This document shows, one piece after another, positions 24,874 through 34,747 of a stretch of DNA of 64,000 bases. The stretch is from assembly GCF_014697545.1 (NCBI RefSeq), contig NZ_JACJSA010000019.1, forward strand, positions 1 to 64,000, written 5' to 3'. The DNA comes from Oscillatoria sp. FACHB-1407. GTDB lineage: Bacteria; Cyanobacteriota; Cyanobacteriia; Elainellales; Elainellaceae. Within the stretch, counting starts at the first letter, position 1; every line of letters starts with the position of its first letter. A model generated the notes under the pieces. It was given only the letters and a program-made list of their open reading frames with translations, made no database searches and was not told the DNA's origin. A program made the translations under genes and the position numbers.

Positions 24874-26595
24874 CTACAACACCTCCAGAGACAGTATGGT
24901 CTGGTCATCCTCTTGAATTGGCGTATGAGCTTGAATATCTGCCAGAAGATGATCCAGATTGAGCGACTCCCCTTCCTGTAACAAGAGTTGCCATAACCCC
25001 TGTTGTCTCAACATTGACCCTTTTTCCTGATTATCTCCCGACCGATGAACAATTGTTGCCTCCGTAATGCCATCACTTGCCAGAAGTAATACTTCTCCCG
25101 ATTTCAGAGACATCTCCCCAGCAGGAGCCTGCCAGACTGGCAAAATTCCTAGAGGGACTCCGCGCACCTTTAAGTAAATCGGTTCTATACAGGATTGATC
25201 TGAGGAATTGAGTAACTGCGCTGCAATCAATTGACGTGACCACACTAATGGGTAGATGTGCCCTGCATTGGCGTAAACCAACTGACGAGTGGATGGATTA
25301 TAGCGAGCTAAAACCATCGTAATGAAACAGTTGTTACTCACCAGGTCTTCTGACAAGCTGCTGTTGAGATTTTGCATGATGATGTTTGGAGCAGGCGGCA
25401 TCTCTTGCGATAATTCTCGCCTCAACACCGAAATCGCGCTTGCCATAAACAACGCCGCAGGCACTCCTTTACCCGATACATCCCCAACAGCTAACCAGAT
25501 GTCACCTTGCGGATGGACATAAACCTCAAAAAAGTCGCCGCCAACCTCACGCGCAGGATAACAACATGCCTGCACCTTGACATGCTCCAAGGTGGGCAAC
25601 TGTTGACGCAACAAATTACTCTGAATCTGCCGAGCCACAGCTAATTCTGCCCGCATTTGCTCAGTTTGCTGCTGAATTTGTTGATAGAGCTTAGCCTGGG
25701 AGATGGCCAGGGCAGCCTGTTCTGCCACGCCTTCTAACAGGCGAATGTCCTCTTCTGACCAGGCAGAGAGGTTGGCATATTTGTAGAGCATCAGTACCGC
25801 CAACACATCCTGCTGATAGATCAGAGGGACGATGAGTTGGGTAATACTGTTTCCATTGCTGTCAGTACTTTGTTTGGTGTGAATCCTGTGAGCCTCGATC
25901 GCCGAGGTCAGCAATTCGGGTGAGAGAATAGGTTTACTTTCCGCTTTTATCGCAATGTCAGAGCACCGTTTAGACGTGTGGACAAACGACTCCGGCAAAA
26001 GCTGATACGAGTGAGAAGCTGACTTGATCGATAGTTCGAGCGGATGCAGGATACAACCATCGGCATTGAAGCTCTCGCACAATGTCTCAACGATGGTTTG
26101 CAGCATACTGTTGTAATCGAGCGACTCTCGAATCGCGGTTGTGATCGCATTAAAGAGCGATTCTCGCTTGAGGGCACGATTTAATTCGTTGGTGCGCTGC
26201 TTCAAAATTTGATAGGTTTCAGCAGCTTGTTGCACCAGAACCTTTAGTTCATCTGGATTCCAGGGTTTCGTGACATACTTAAACACCTTTCCGGTGTTGA
26301 TGGCTCCGACTAAATCTTCGACATCGGTGTAACCTGTCAACAGGATTCGGATCGTATCGGGAAATCGCTCGGCAGCCAGACTTAAGAACTCTGTGCCACT
26401 CATTCTGGGCATCCGCTGGTCAGAGATGATAATTGCCATCTCTTCTTCTTGATTGAGAATCTGCAATGCCTTGAGCGCACTTTCGGCCTTAAAGACATGA
26501 AACTCTCGCCGAAAGGTACGATATAACAAATCCAGGTTGTCAGATTCATCATCTACGACCATTAACCTGAGTTTGCTGTTATCTGCTGAAGTCAT
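24874..26595 (-). CDS. Response regulator with GAF and PP2C (SpoIIE/RsbU-type) phosphatase domains
   Basis: A 573-residue cytosolic signalling protein: a receiver (about 8-125; DD, SDQRMP phospho-acceptor, K in YVTKPW), a GAF domain (about 155-320), a coiled coil, and a PP2C-like phosphatase (about 340-570) with GGDFFEVY, VGDVSGKGVPAALFM, NAGH and LLASDGITEA. In RsbU-type systems the phosphatase removes phosphate from a STAS antagonist and so controls release of its partner from the RsbW-like kinase. The kinase is encoded immediately downstream and a STAS protein 400 bp upstream. ATG 26595 (MTSADNSKLRLMVVDDE) is preferred to the extension at 26628. Confidence 0.92.
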   Translation of the reverse strand: MTSADNSKLRLMVVDDESDNLDLLYRTFRREFHVFKAESALKALQILNQEEEMAIIISDQRMPRMSGTEFLSLAAERFPDTIRILLTGYTDVEDLVGAINTGKVFKYVTKPWNPDELKVLVQQAAETYQILKQRTNELNRALKRESLFNAITTAIRESLDYNSMLQTIVETLCESFNADGCILHPLELSIKSASHSYQLLPESFVHTSKRCSDIAIKAESKPILSPELLTSAIEAHRIHTKQSTDSNGNSITQLIVPLIYQQDVLAVLMLYKYANLSAWSEEDIRLLEGVAEQAALAISQAKLYQQIQQQTEQMRAELAVARQIQSNLLRQQLPTLEHVKVQACCYPAREVGGDFFEVYVHPQGDIWLAVGDVSGKGVPAALFMASAISVLRRELSQEMPPAPNIIMQNLNSSLSEDLVSNNCFITMVLARYNPSTRQLVYANAGHIYPLVWSRQLIAAQLLNSSDQSCIEPIYLKVRGVPLGILPVWQAPAGEMSLKSGEVLLLASDGITEATIVHRSGDNQEKGSMLRQQGLWQLLLQEGESLNLDHLLADIQAHTPIQEDDQTILSLEVL

Positions 26596-27005
26596 GCAAT
26601 AATTCCTTCCCAAGTTGCTGTGACACAACTGCCAATCAGTTGGGAAATGTAAGGGGGGACAGTTGTAATCATCAGGGTTATGGTTATCCCTGGTGTAGCC
26701 GTTGGTAGATGCTAGCGGTCATCTCTTTGAGATACCCGCAAGGTGTCGCGCTTTGTAGTGGAGGGCATTTGTTGTAGCCCAGTGAAGATGCACAAACACA
26801 AATGATGCACGGGGAAGTGATTCGGCTAGTGACTCAGTCGGTTTGCTTTTCACATGACCGGGTATTCCCAGATCAAAGTTACCCTAGATCAGGCTAAGAC
26901 TAACAACTCTTCTTACAGAGAACTAGGCGATCGCACAGGGTTAATTTTGAATCTTTGTTCACTATAAAATTTTTCTCTAAGAAATAGTCAACTTTTAGGC
27001 GATAT
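26596..27005. other. Intergenic region between STAS and phosphatase genes
   Basis: 410 bp that probably contain the promoter of the phosphatase/kinase operon. I see no repeat family or gene. An AT-rich segment lies at 26955-27000, next to the end of the STAS gene. Confidence 0.4.
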
Positions 27006-27545
27006 CTAGGCAATATCGTTGATGGGGTTAGCCGTATACCAGTTTGCAACGGTGTAGAGATCAGCAGGTAAGCTTGGGCTGGACGGGACGGGCTTAAGGA
27101 ATGGCTTGGCTACAGATTCAGATGGAGTGGGTGTTAGCTGGCGACGGTTGTGGAGGAAATGACAAAAACCCGGATGCAGTATCTCGGTGCGGTGCGGAGC
27201 AGTTTCCCCTTCAGGGTAATCGCTCAATTGGGTCTGTTGACGATTCTGCCCTTGTCCCAGGGCTGTATAGGTTGCGGAATCCGCTGCCCAGATCACCAGT
27301 TCCTTGCCTGTGGCGATCGCTACATCTAACGCCGCTTGTAATGCCTCAATACCCTGAGTGGTCATGGTGGTGACCTGAAGCAGATCGACGACAACTGTTT
27401 TAGTCGATTGCCGCAAAGCCTGTTCTAACGTGTGCTGAAATGTAGCGGAGGTTGTCTGGTCGAGATTGCCGCAAGGCTGCAACACGATCACTGACGTTGA
27501 GGCGGTGGCACAATCTGAATCAGACAAGACAGAGGATACGTTCAT
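27006..27545 (-). CDS. STAS-domain protein (anti-sigma factor antagonist-like)
   Basis: A 179-residue protein: a STAS domain (about 10-105) with VIVLQPCGNLDQTTS and VVVDLLQVTTMTTQGIEALQ, then an unstructured tail with Pro/Ser. In SpoIIAA-type antagonists a DSSG motif holds the phosphorylated serine. Here the corresponding positions read TTQG, so any phospho-acceptor would be threonine. ATG 27545 is supported by AGGAG six bases upstream. It is the likely third partner of the RsbW-like kinase and PP2C phosphatase downstream on the same strand. Confidence 0.8.
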   Translation of the reverse strand: MNVSSVLSDSDCATASTSVIVLQPCGNLDQTTSATFQHTLEQALRQSTKTVVVDLLQVTTMTTQGIEALQAALDVAIATGKELVIWAADSATYTALGQGQNRQQTQLSDYPEGETAPHRTEILHPGFCHFLHNRRQLTPTPSESVAKPFLKPVPSSPSLPADLYTVANWYTANPINDIA

Positions 27546-27994
27546 TGTGAACTCCTGGGGGGCGGAGGAGAATTTTTTTTGTGATAGAAGTGACAACACT
27601 TTCCTCTTATAGAATCCGGAAAAATTACGCTTGACGAGGTGGAGTTTGTCACGCTGGGTTTGTGTTTCTCGTCACAAGGGTCTAGGTCAAGTCAGCCGAG
27701 TTAGAGTGACTGGCGTGTGATCGGAGTCGTTTCTCATTGCAGCGATCGCCAAACCCCCTGGTTCTCAACTCCCGATTCCCCCCACCGCCAGTTTCAAAAT
27801 GAATCGATACCACACTCTTGACTCAGGTCTGTTAAGCTAGTCAGAATATTCAAACCAAAATATTTAACAAGGCTCCAACGCAGATGCCAACTCTGGCACT
27901 TAATGCAGAGCTTCTCCTTTCAAAATCTGGTGTACCAAATCTGCTTTCACAGTCGCATTTGTCTACCCATAACGACTGACATCAGGACCCATCC
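27546..27994. other. Intergenic region between STAS gene and guaA
   Basis: 449 bp between divergent genes, holding both promoters. I recognise no guanine riboswitch (no clear three-way junction) and no repeat family in it. Confidence 0.4.
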
Positions 27995-29602
27995 GTGACT
28001 CTTCAAGTTGAACATCTACCTCATTCGTCTCCTGTGGAGCAACTCAATCGCCAGATGATCATCATTCTGGATTTCGGCTCCCAATACTCCGAGCTAATCG
28101 CTCGCCGTATTCGCGAAACCCAGGTCTATTCCGAAGTCCTCTCTTACCGCACAACGGTTGAGCAGATTCGTCAACTCAGCCCCAAAGGGATTATTCTCTC
28201 AGGGGGTCCTAGCTCTGTATATGATACGGGTGCTCCTAAGTGTGACCCTGCTATCTGGGAGTTGGGCATTCCCATTTTGGGGGTGTGTTATGGTATGCAG
28301 CTCATGGTGCAACAACTGGGGGGCGGTGTAGAGCGCGCAGAGCGGGGTGAATACGGCAAAGCCTCTCTCTACATTGATGATCCGACTGATCTGCTGACCA
28401 ATGTCGAAGATGGCACCACGATGTGGATGAGCCATGGTGACTCGGTCACGAAAATGCCTGATGGGTTTGACCTGTTGGCACATACCGACAATACCCCTTG
28501 TGCGGCGATCGCCCATCACACCAACAAATTTTATGGAGTCCAGTTCCACCCAGAGGTGGTGCATTCTGAAGGCGGACTCGCTCTGATTCGCAATTTTGTC
28601 TATCACATCTGCGATTGTGAACCGACCTGGACAACCGCAGCCTTTGTCGAAGAATCGGTTCGTGAAATTCGCGCCAGAGTTGGCGACAAACGAGTACTCC
28701 TGGCTCTATCAGGCGGTGTTGACTCCTCCACGCTGGCGTTTTTGATGCATCGCGCCATTGGGGATCAGTTGACCTGCGTCTTCATCGATCAGGGCTTCAT
28801 GCGGAAGAATGAGCCGGAACGTCTGCTCAAGCTGTTTCGGGAGCAGTTCCACATTCCAGTGGAGTACGTCAATGCGGGCGATCGCTTCCTCAACAGTATT
28901 GCTGGTGTCACCGATCCCGAAGAAAAGCGCAAACGCATCGGGCACGAATTCATCCAGGTGTTTGAAGAGGAATCGAAACGCTTAGGACCCTTTGACTATC
29001 TGGCGCAGGGTACGTTGTATCCAGACGTGATTGAATCAGCAGATACAAACGTTGATCCCCAAACGGGCGAACGGGTCGCCGTTAAGATTAAGAGTCATCA
29101 TAATGTCGGTGGTTTGCCGAAAGACCTGCGCTTTAAGCTGGTCGAGCCACTGCGGAAGCTGTTTAAAGACGAAGTGCGGAAGGTGGGGCGATCAATCGGT
29201 TTACCCGAAGAGATCGTCAACCGCCATCCCTTCCCCGGTCCTGGATTAGCCATCCGGATTCTAGGGGAAGTCAGCGCTGACAAGTTAGAAATCCTACGGG
29301 ATGCCGATTTTATTGTTCGCCAAGAAATCAACCGACGTGGGGTTTATAGCGATTTCTGGCAAGCCTTTGCGGTGCTGTTGCCGATCCGTAGTGTAGGTGT
29401 CATGGGCGACCAACGTACTTATGCTTACCCTATTGTGCTCCGGCTTGTTTCCAGCGAAGATGGGATGACTGCGGATTGGTCGCGAGTGTCCTACGACCTG
29501 CTAGAGGTCATCTCCAACCGCATTGTGAACGAAGTCCGGGGTGTGAATCGGGTCGTCTACGACATTACATCTAAGCCACCTGGAACAATCGAGTGGGAGT
29601 AA
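27995..29602 (+). CDS. guaA: GMP synthase (glutamine-hydrolysing)
   Basis: Converts XMP to GMP with glutamine and ATP. It is 535 residues. The class I glutamine amidotransferase domain (about 20-215) has nucleophile Cys in GVCYGMQL and the His/Glu of FHPEV. The ATP pyrophosphatase domain has the P-loop LSGGVDSS, and the C-terminal dimerisation domain ends in the usual [13 protein letters not shown]. The start is GTG at 27995; about 20 residues precede [12 protein letters not shown], as in other cyanobacterial copies. It is monocistronic, with a box cluster 90 bp downstream. Confidence 0.97.
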   Translation: MTLQVEHLPHSSPVEQLNRQMIIILDFGSQYSELIARRIRETQVYSEVLSYRTTVEQIRQLSPKGIILSGGPSSVYDTGAPKCDPAIWELGIPILGVCYGMQLMVQQLGGGVERAERGEYGKASLYIDDPTDLLTNVEDGTTMWMSHGDSVTKMPDGFDLLAHTDNTPCAAIAHHTNKFYGVQFHPEVVHSEGGLALIRNFVYHICDCEPTWTTAAFVEESVREIRARVGDKRVLLALSGGVDSSTLAFLMHRAIGDQLTCVFIDQGFMRKNEPERLLKLFREQFHIPVEYVNAGDRFLNSIAGVTDPEEKRKRIGHEFIQVFEEESKRLGPFDYLAQGTLYPDVIESADTNVDPQTGERVAVKIKSHHNVGGLPKDLRFKLVEPLRKLFKDEVRKVGRSIGLPEEIVNRHPFPGPGLAIRILGEVSADKLEILRDADFIVRQEINRRGVYSDFWQAFAVLLPIRSVGVMGDQRTYAYPIVLRLVSSEDGMTADWSRVSYDLLEVISNRIVNEVRGVNRVVYDITSKPPGTIEWE

Positions 29603-29691
29603 CGCTTCCCTCTCTGATGTTTGTTTTTCAAGAGGCAACCGTTAGCTATTCTCCTAATTAGTTCGGGATATTGCAGTTTTCTAAAGGTTCT

Positions 29692-29760
29692 TGTGGAAAA
29701 CCCACGAATTCCTGTGGAAAACTGCTTTTTCCTGTGGAAAAGTGGGTTTCTTGTGGAAAA
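29692..29760 (-). other. Four exact TTTTCCACA boxes (DnaA-box-like) with about 20-bp spacing
   Basis: On the plus strand TGTGGAAAA occurs at 29692, 29713, 29733 and 29752 (spacing 21, 20 and 19 bp), each inside the 13-mer TTCYTGTGGAAAA. The reverse complement TTTTCCACA is the DnaA-box form reported for cyanobacterial oriC. All four have the same orientation and lie on about the same helical face. Box 3 also extends to the palindrome TTTTCC-TGT-GGAAAA. They lie in the guaA-DUF4112 convergent gap. Confidence 0.7.
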
Positions 29761-29882
29761 AGCGGCAATTTTTTGCGATCGCCTTAATTTTCCTACCTCA
29801 ATAATTCCCAGGAAACGAAAATTGCAGAAATTCGCGTCCACCTCCTGCAACCAGGTTGGCAATTTTGCTGGGTCAGCAATAC

Positions 29883-30386
29883 CTAAGCCCCAAGGAGTCC
29901 TTGCAACAGTCTCACTAACAGTACAACTACTGTAATAATCCCCAACCCCAGCAACAGAATCGCAATTACAACAGCCACGACAAACCAGCGATCGGCAGCC
30001 CGTTGCGGACGTGGATTTGCCAGATGCGCTTCCAACAACGCTAGATTACGGGCATTGGCTTTCCAGGTGACATCGAAAATGTCTCCTAAAATCGGCACCG
30101 AACCCACCACCGAATCCATCAACAGGTTGGTTCCCATACGGATGATTGTTTCCTTGGGCAGGCGAAATCGCAGTGCCTCCAGAACAATGTAAGCCGACAG
30201 CACAAACCCCACCGCATCTCCGCCTCCGGGCAACAAACCCAGCAACGGATCAATCCCAACACGGTAGGAAGTGCCTGGAATGGGCACTGCGTTATCCAAC
30301 AATTTTCCAACAACCCGAACCCGTTGGAGAGCTTGCTCATCGCGAGCATGAAGGCGACTGATCTGAGCGTTTGGATGCGGTTCCAT
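29883..30386 (-). CDS. DUF4112 membrane protein
   Basis: A 167-residue protein with the DUF4112 core: LDNAVPIPGTSYRVGIDPLLGLLPGGGDAV near the N-terminus (here in parts, IPGTSYRVGIDPLLGLLPG), a hydrophobic segment, and SVVGSVPILGDIFDVTWKAN. A C-terminal transmembrane helix pair follows (VVAVVIAILLLGLGIITVVV). The function is unknown. It is transcribed alone and convergent with guaA across the TTTTCCACA cluster. Confidence 0.88.
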   Translation of the reverse strand: MEPHPNAQISRLHARDEQALQRVRVVGKLLDNAVPIPGTSYRVGIDPLLGLLPGGGDAVGFVLSAYIVLEALRFRLPKETIIRMGTNLLMDSVVGSVPILGDIFDVTWKANARNLALLEAHLANPRPQRAADRWFVVAVVIAILLLGLGIITVVVLLVRLLQGLLGA

Positions 30387-30544
30387 TCCTGACCTGATAA
30401 GTGATGTTGCATCTCAGACTTTACCATCATTGCTGATGGCGATCGCCCCAACGGGGGAAGGGCTTTGCACTATCCAGATTGACTGCCCAGTTTTTTCCGT
30501 CGATTGCTCATTCTGCCAATGCAATCCGGTTACCTGGGCGATCG

Positions 30545-30739
30545 CTATGCAATCCTATGACCCGCTGCAACGATGAGTTCTTTAAACGTTTCCTCAGATG
30601 CTTTAGACTCAACTGTCACCGTTTTAGTAGCCGCATCCACTTCAACACGGGCGTTCGGTTCAGAGGTCAAGATGGTTTCCTTAAGGGACTGGGCAGCTTC
30701 AGGACTATCTAAAGTCGGAACGTTGAGTTTCAGTGCCAT
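30545..30739 (-). CDS. HMA-fold protein lacking the metal-binding cysteines
   Basis: A 64-residue protein whose pattern matches the beta-alpha-beta heavy-metal-associated fold: MALKLNVPTL, then a helix, ARVEVDAATKTVTVES, then SEETFKELIVAAGHRI. The MxCxxC loop of copper chaperones is replaced by TLDSPEAA, and the protein has no cysteine at all. It is probably not a copper carrier of the usual kind. Its promoter side carries an inverted repeat (TTGACAC at 30789, GTGTCAA at 30816). Confidence 0.7.
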   Translation of the reverse strand: MALKLNVPTLDSPEAAQSLKETILTSEPNARVEVDAATKTVTVESKASEETFKELIVAAGHRIA

Positions 30740-31267
30740 ATCACCATTTGCAAATACTTCAGCTTCATTGTCTGGTTTGGCAACTTGATTGACACGTCAC
30801 TGAAGATAGATTTCAGTGTCAATTAAACGTTGATGATTAATCGTTAATTATCCAGGGTTGATTGTTCACTACCAAGCAGCAACAACGATTGACGATTGAC
30901 ACCAATATTAAATTGAAAACGCGACATAACTCTGTAAGGTGGCAGTGCCAAACCCCTCCTAGATTTTGATTGCCTAAAATCCTGTTTAGATCGGTTTGAC
31001 CATCAACCATCAACCATCAACCATCAACCATTGACCATTGACTATCAACCATCAACTATTGACCATTGACCATCAACCATTGACCATCAACCATTGACCA
31101 TTGACCATTGACCATCGACCATTGACCATTGACCATCAACCATTGACCATCAACCATTGACCATTGACTCCTAGCGATCGCCCCCTCAGCCCACAGTTCC
31201 ATTTGTTACACTGTTCAAACATGCGGTTTTAGTCATCTCCCTATTTGCTAGTTAAGGATGTCCATTT
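30740..31267. other. Intergenic region with inverted repeat and heptamer array
   Basis: It includes the TTGACAC/GTGTCAA inverted repeat (30789-30822), then unassigned DNA, then the 24-unit heptamer array, then the tldD promoter region (31169-31267). No gene is seen. Confidence 0.5.
31001..31168 (+). repeat. Heptanucleotide tandem array (24 units, CATYRAC)
   Basis: 168 bp, exactly 24 units of CATCAAC, CATTGAC, CATCGAC, TATCAAC and TATTGAC. It is the same base family as the array at 9682, with a different phase and composition. It ends at TCCTAGCGATCGCC. Confidence 0.95.
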
Positions 31268-32737
31268 ATGCCGTCCACTCTTCTTCTTTCCAAAGAATTG
31301 CCCAGTCTCAAGTACGTCGCAACGGGCGATCGCTTTGACCAGACTTGGGAAGCCCCCCTCGCCACACTATTGGGATTAGGACGGGCAGCAGGAGCTGACT
31401 TTGTGGAATTTTTCCTGGAACGGGTCAACTACATCAGTTGTCTGGCTGAGGACGACGCCATTACCAGCATCTCTCCCAGTCTCTCCACTGGAGCGGGCGT
31501 TCGCGTCTTTCGGGGCAAAGCCGACTGTTATGTCAGCACCAACGACCTGTCGTTTAGCGGACTCAAAGCGGCTCTAGAAAAAGGTTTGTCTATTCTTGGC
31601 TTACACCTACCGGGTCCAAACGCCTTTGTGCCTGAAATCAACCTGGAACTGCTGAGAGATTACGCCAGCGTTCGGGGCAAAGAGAGTTGGTTATCTGACT
31701 GTAGCTCCATGCGTGAAATGGGCGAAATCTTGCTGAGCGCAACAACAGAACTCAACCACAAAGCAAAGCATGCCCAATCTCGCCGAGCGTCCTATTTCCG
31801 GGATTGGCAAGAAGTGTTAGTTGCCGCCAGCGATGGCACTTTTGCTCGCGATATTCGCCTCAACCAATCCGTTGGTTACAGCCTTTTGTGTGCCGATGGG
31901 GCGCATCGCTCCTCCATCAGCAAGCGAGTCGGCAGCACCAGCGACCCTGCCTTCTTGCGGGGGTGGGCTTATTCCACAGACGCCGATGAGGTTGCCGATT
32001 CCGCCGGAAAGATGCTCTACGCCGATTACGTCGAGTCGGGCACCTACCCCATCATCATGGCGAACCACTTTGGTGGTGTGATTTTCCACGAAGCCTGTGG
32101 ACACTTATTAGAAACAACACAGATTGAGCGAAAGACCACTCCATTTGCTGACAAAAAAGGCGAAAAGATTGCTCATGAAAGCCTAACCGCATGGGATGAG
32201 GGGCTTTCCTCCAACGAGTTTGGCACCATCGATATGGACGACGAGGGGATGCCCGCTCAACGAACCCTACTTATTGAGAATGGCATTTTGAAAAATTTCC
32301 TGTCCGATCGCGCAGGCTCAATGCGGACTGGACATCCTCGCACCGGAAGCGGTCGTCGTCAGGGCTACACGTTTGCCGCCGCAAGCCGGATGCGGAACAC
32401 CTACATTGCCCCCGGTGACTACTCGGTTGAGGATCTGTTTGCCTCCGTTGATAAAGGCATCTACTGCAAAAAGATGGGTGGTGGCAGCGTCGGTGCAACT
32501 GGAGAGTTTAACTTCGGCGTCGAAGAGGCCTACTTAATTGAGAACGGCAAAATCACCAAGCCTCTGAAGGGAGCGATCCTGATCGGGGAAGCCAAAGACA
32601 TCATGAATAAGATTTCTATGTGCTCCAACGATTTGGGTCTAGCTGCCGGATTCTGCGGTTCCATCAGTGGCAGTATCTACGTCACGGTTGGTCAACCCCA
32701 CATCAAAGTTGATTCCATCACAGTTGGAGGTCGTTAA
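31268..32737 (+). CDS. tldD: TldD metalloprotease
   Basis: A 489-residue TldD-family zinc metalloprotease, the catalytic half of the TldD/TldE heterodimer. The metal motif HEACGH (about 275-280, in [12 protein letters not shown]) is intact, and the N-terminal DNA-gyrase-modulator region and C-terminal [17 protein letters not shown] are typical. In E. coli the complex unfolds and cleaves peptides such as microcin B17 precursor. In cyanobacteria the substrate is unknown, possibly small peptides or RiPP precursors. The stop is 3 bp before the partner gene. Confidence 0.93.
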   Translation: MPSTLLLSKELPSLKYVATGDRFDQTWEAPLATLLGLGRAAGADFVEFFLERVNYISCLAEDDAITSISPSLSTGAGVRVFRGKADCYVSTNDLSFSGLKAALEKGLSILGLHLPGPNAFVPEINLELLRDYASVRGKESWLSDCSSMREMGEILLSATTELNHKAKHAQSRRASYFRDWQEVLVAASDGTFARDIRLNQSVGYSLLCADGAHRSSISKRVGSTSDPAFLRGWAYSTDADEVADSAGKMLYADYVESGTYPIIMANHFGGVIFHEACGHLLETTQIERKTTPFADKKGEKIAHESLTAWDEGLSSNEFGTIDMDDEGMPAQRTLLIENGILKNFLSDRAGSMRTGHPRTGSGRRQGYTFAAASRMRNTYIAPGDYSVEDLFASVDKGIYCKKMGGGSVGATGEFNFGVEEAYLIENGKITKPLKGAILIGEAKDIMNKISMCSNDLGLAAGFCGSISGSIYVTVGQPHIKVDSITVGGR

Positions 32738-32740
32738 GCT

Positions 32741-34078
32741 ATGCCCAGTGTGAACGAAATTTCATCGAATGCAGCCGCGATCGCCCAACAGCTTGGCATC
32801 CAGAAGTACGACATCTACGGTTCCTCCGTTGATGAAACCAGCGTTCAGGTAGACTTTGGTGAACCAAAGCAGGTCAAAGCCTCAAACCGCTCCAGCGTTA
32901 TCGTGCGGGTGTGGAACGAGAACAACTCCTTAGGAGTCACATCCACCACAGATGTTGATGCCAAAGGGCTAGAACTGGCACTCAAAACCGCCTATGAAGC
33001 CAGCCATTTTGGAGCCAAGGAAAATGTTCCTGACTTCAGCCCCGAAGCCACAGTGCCGATTGAGGAAGTCAATGAACACTTTCCCCAAGCCCCGGTCGAT
33101 CGCCTGATTGAGACGCTGGTTCAGGCTGAAAAGCAGTTGTTAGAAGCACATCCGGCGATCGCTGGAGTTCCCTATAACGGGCTATCGCAACGCGATATCA
33201 GTAAGTTCTACGTCAACAGTGAAGGGGCAGTACGGCGTGAGGCAGGCTCCTATGCCTCCATCTACCTCTACAGCAAAACCGAGCAAGAGGGCAAAAAACC
33301 CCGTAGCGGTGGAGCTTACCGGATGAACCACAGCCTTGACCAGTTGGATATCGACGGCTGTTTCAAAGAGGCGGCAGACAAAACCATCAGCCACCTCAAC
33401 TACAACAAAGTCAAGTCGGGCAAATACCGCGTTGTCTTTTCCCCAGAAGCATTTCTGAGTTTGTTGGGCGCATTCTCCAACCTGTTTAACGCCCAGAGCA
33501 TTTTGGACAAGCAGAGTCTTTCCACACCAGAGTCATTGGGCACGCAAATCGCGTCTCCCCTCTTGTCGGTGTGTGATGACCCGTTGCATCCCGGCAACAT
33601 TGCCCAGGAACGCTTTGACGGAGAAGGCACACCAACCCGTCAGGTTCCCCTGATCACGAAAGGGGTTCTGACCAGCTTTTTGCACAGTTCGGGAACAGCA
33701 AAGCGGATGAATGCTCAACCGACTGGAAACGCTAACATTGGCGCAAAGGTCACAGTTAGCCCCCACTTCTACCACGTTTCAGCAGGCGAACCGGGAGAGC
33801 AGCATTTGAGTTTGGAAACCGCTGAAAACGTCATTTGGATTGACGATTTGCACGCGCTCCATGCCGGGGTCAACGCACTGCAAGGCTCGTTCTCGCTGCC
33901 GTTCGATGGTTGGCTTGTGAATAAGGGCGATCGCGTTAGTATCGACTCCGCCACGATCGCAGGCGATTTCCTCAGCCTGTTGAAATCCATTGTCTATGTG
34001 GAAGCCGAGGAAGAAGTAACTCCGGGAGGGATCTCACCCAAAATTTGGGTAGATGATATGTCGGTGACAGGCGAATAA
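32741..34078 (+). CDS. pmbA: TldE/PmbA, non-catalytic partner of TldD
   Basis: A 445-residue TldE-type subunit. It shares the fold with TldD but has no HExxxH motif. The conserved C-terminal part GNANIGAKVTVSPHFYHVSAG and GVNALQGSFSLPFDGWLVNKG (in parts) is present. It forms a heterodimer with TldD, encoded 3 bp upstream and certainly co-transcribed. It is followed by a bidirectional terminator. Confidence 0.92.
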   Translation: MPSVNEISSNAAAIAQQLGIQKYDIYGSSVDETSVQVDFGEPKQVKASNRSSVIVRVWNENNSLGVTSTTDVDAKGLELALKTAYEASHFGAKENVPDFSPEATVPIEEVNEHFPQAPVDRLIETLVQAEKQLLEAHPAIAGVPYNGLSQRDISKFYVNSEGAVRREAGSYASIYLYSKTEQEGKKPRSGGAYRMNHSLDQLDIDGCFKEAADKTISHLNYNKVKSGKYRVVFSPEAFLSLLGAFSNLFNAQSILDKQSLSTPESLGTQIASPLLSVCDDPLHPGNIAQERFDGEGTPTRQVPLITKGVLTSFLHSSGTAKRMNAQPTGNANIGAKVTVSPHFYHVSAGEPGEQHLSLETAENVIWIDDLHALHAGVNALQGSFSLPFDGWLVNKGDRVSIDSATIAGDFLSLLKSIVYVEAEEEVTPGGISPKIWVDDMSVTGE

Positions 34079-34106
34079 CTGCTCTGAGATAGCCTGAAAC
34101 TTCTAG

Positions 34107-34135
34107 ATCTCCGGATTCCCACAGAATCCGGAGAT
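34107..34135. terminator. Bidirectional terminator
   Basis: ATCTCCGGATTC-CCACA-GAATCCGGAGAT has perfect 12-bp arms and a 5-base loop. It lies between the convergent pmbA and response-regulator genes. The following bases TTATG give a weak T-run. Confidence 0.8.
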
Positions 34136-34141
34136 TTATGC

Positions 34142-34747
34142 TTACTTCAATTTCTGTTTCAAGACCAGGAGAATTTGGGAGACTTGTTTTTTCAACCCCA
34201 TTAATTCTGACTTCAGCTTGGCATTTTCATTTCTCAGTTCAAAAATCTCTGCTTTTAACCCTGCAAAACCATCGCGATCGCTCACCCCATTAGGAGACTC
34301 TGCTTCAACCCCATGAGATGTTGAATTCACCAGAGTTACAGGTCGCGTGTGTTGCAACTCCTGGTATCGCTGTTTCGCTTTAGTCGTCGCTGACTTAATT
34401 GCTTTTAACAACAGGTTCTGCTCAAACGGTTTGCTGACAAACTCAAAGTAGTCAAACAGTTCGGGCACTGCTTTTTCCACGTCTTCACGCCGACCCGACA
34501 TCATCACAATCGGGATCGTCTGCAACTTCGGAAAGGTTTGCACTTGTTGCACAACCTCCCAGCCATTCATACGCGGCATAAAAAAGTCCAATAGCACAAG
34601 GCTGGGGCGTTCCTGCTGAATCATCTCCAAGCCCTCTGCGCCGTCTTTTGCCTCTAGAATCTCAAAATTGCCTTTAGGCAACATATCTTTAATTTGCATC
34701 CGAATTGTTTTACTGTCATCAACAATTAAGATCTTTTGACTTTCCAT
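34142..34747 (-). CDS. Single-domain response regulator with coiled-coil tail
   Basis: A 201-residue protein. The receiver (about 1-125) has D10/D11 in LIVDDSK, phospho-acceptor D in VLLDFFMPRMNGWEVV and K in FVSKPFEQN. A variable linker then leads to a C-terminal coiled coil (EIFELRNENAKLKSELMGLK). There is no DNA-binding output domain, so it probably acts through protein contacts, as PatA/CheY-like regulators do. It is transcribed alone; the cognate kinase is not adjacent. Confidence 0.88.
   Translation of the reverse strand: MESQKILIVDDSKTIRMQIKDMLPKGNFEILEAKDGAEGLEMIQQERPSLVLLDFFMPRMNGWEVVQQVQTFPKLQTIPIVMMSGRREDVEKAVPELFDYFEFVSKPFEQNLLLKAIKSATTKAKQRYQELQHTRPVTLVNSTSHGVEAESPNGVSDRDGFAGLKAEIFELRNENAKLKSELMGLKKQVSQILLVLKQKLK

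Noticed and set aside
29557-29862. 101-codon minus-strand ORF after guaA
   Set aside because: Its end is antisense to the guaA C-terminus, and the rest is a translation of the TTTTCCACA cluster. No ribosome-binding site.
29621-29935. 104-codon plus-strand ORF over the DnaA-box-like cluster
   Set aside because: The repeated VEN/PVEN peptides come only from the DNA repeat, and it runs into the DUF4112 gene on the other strand.
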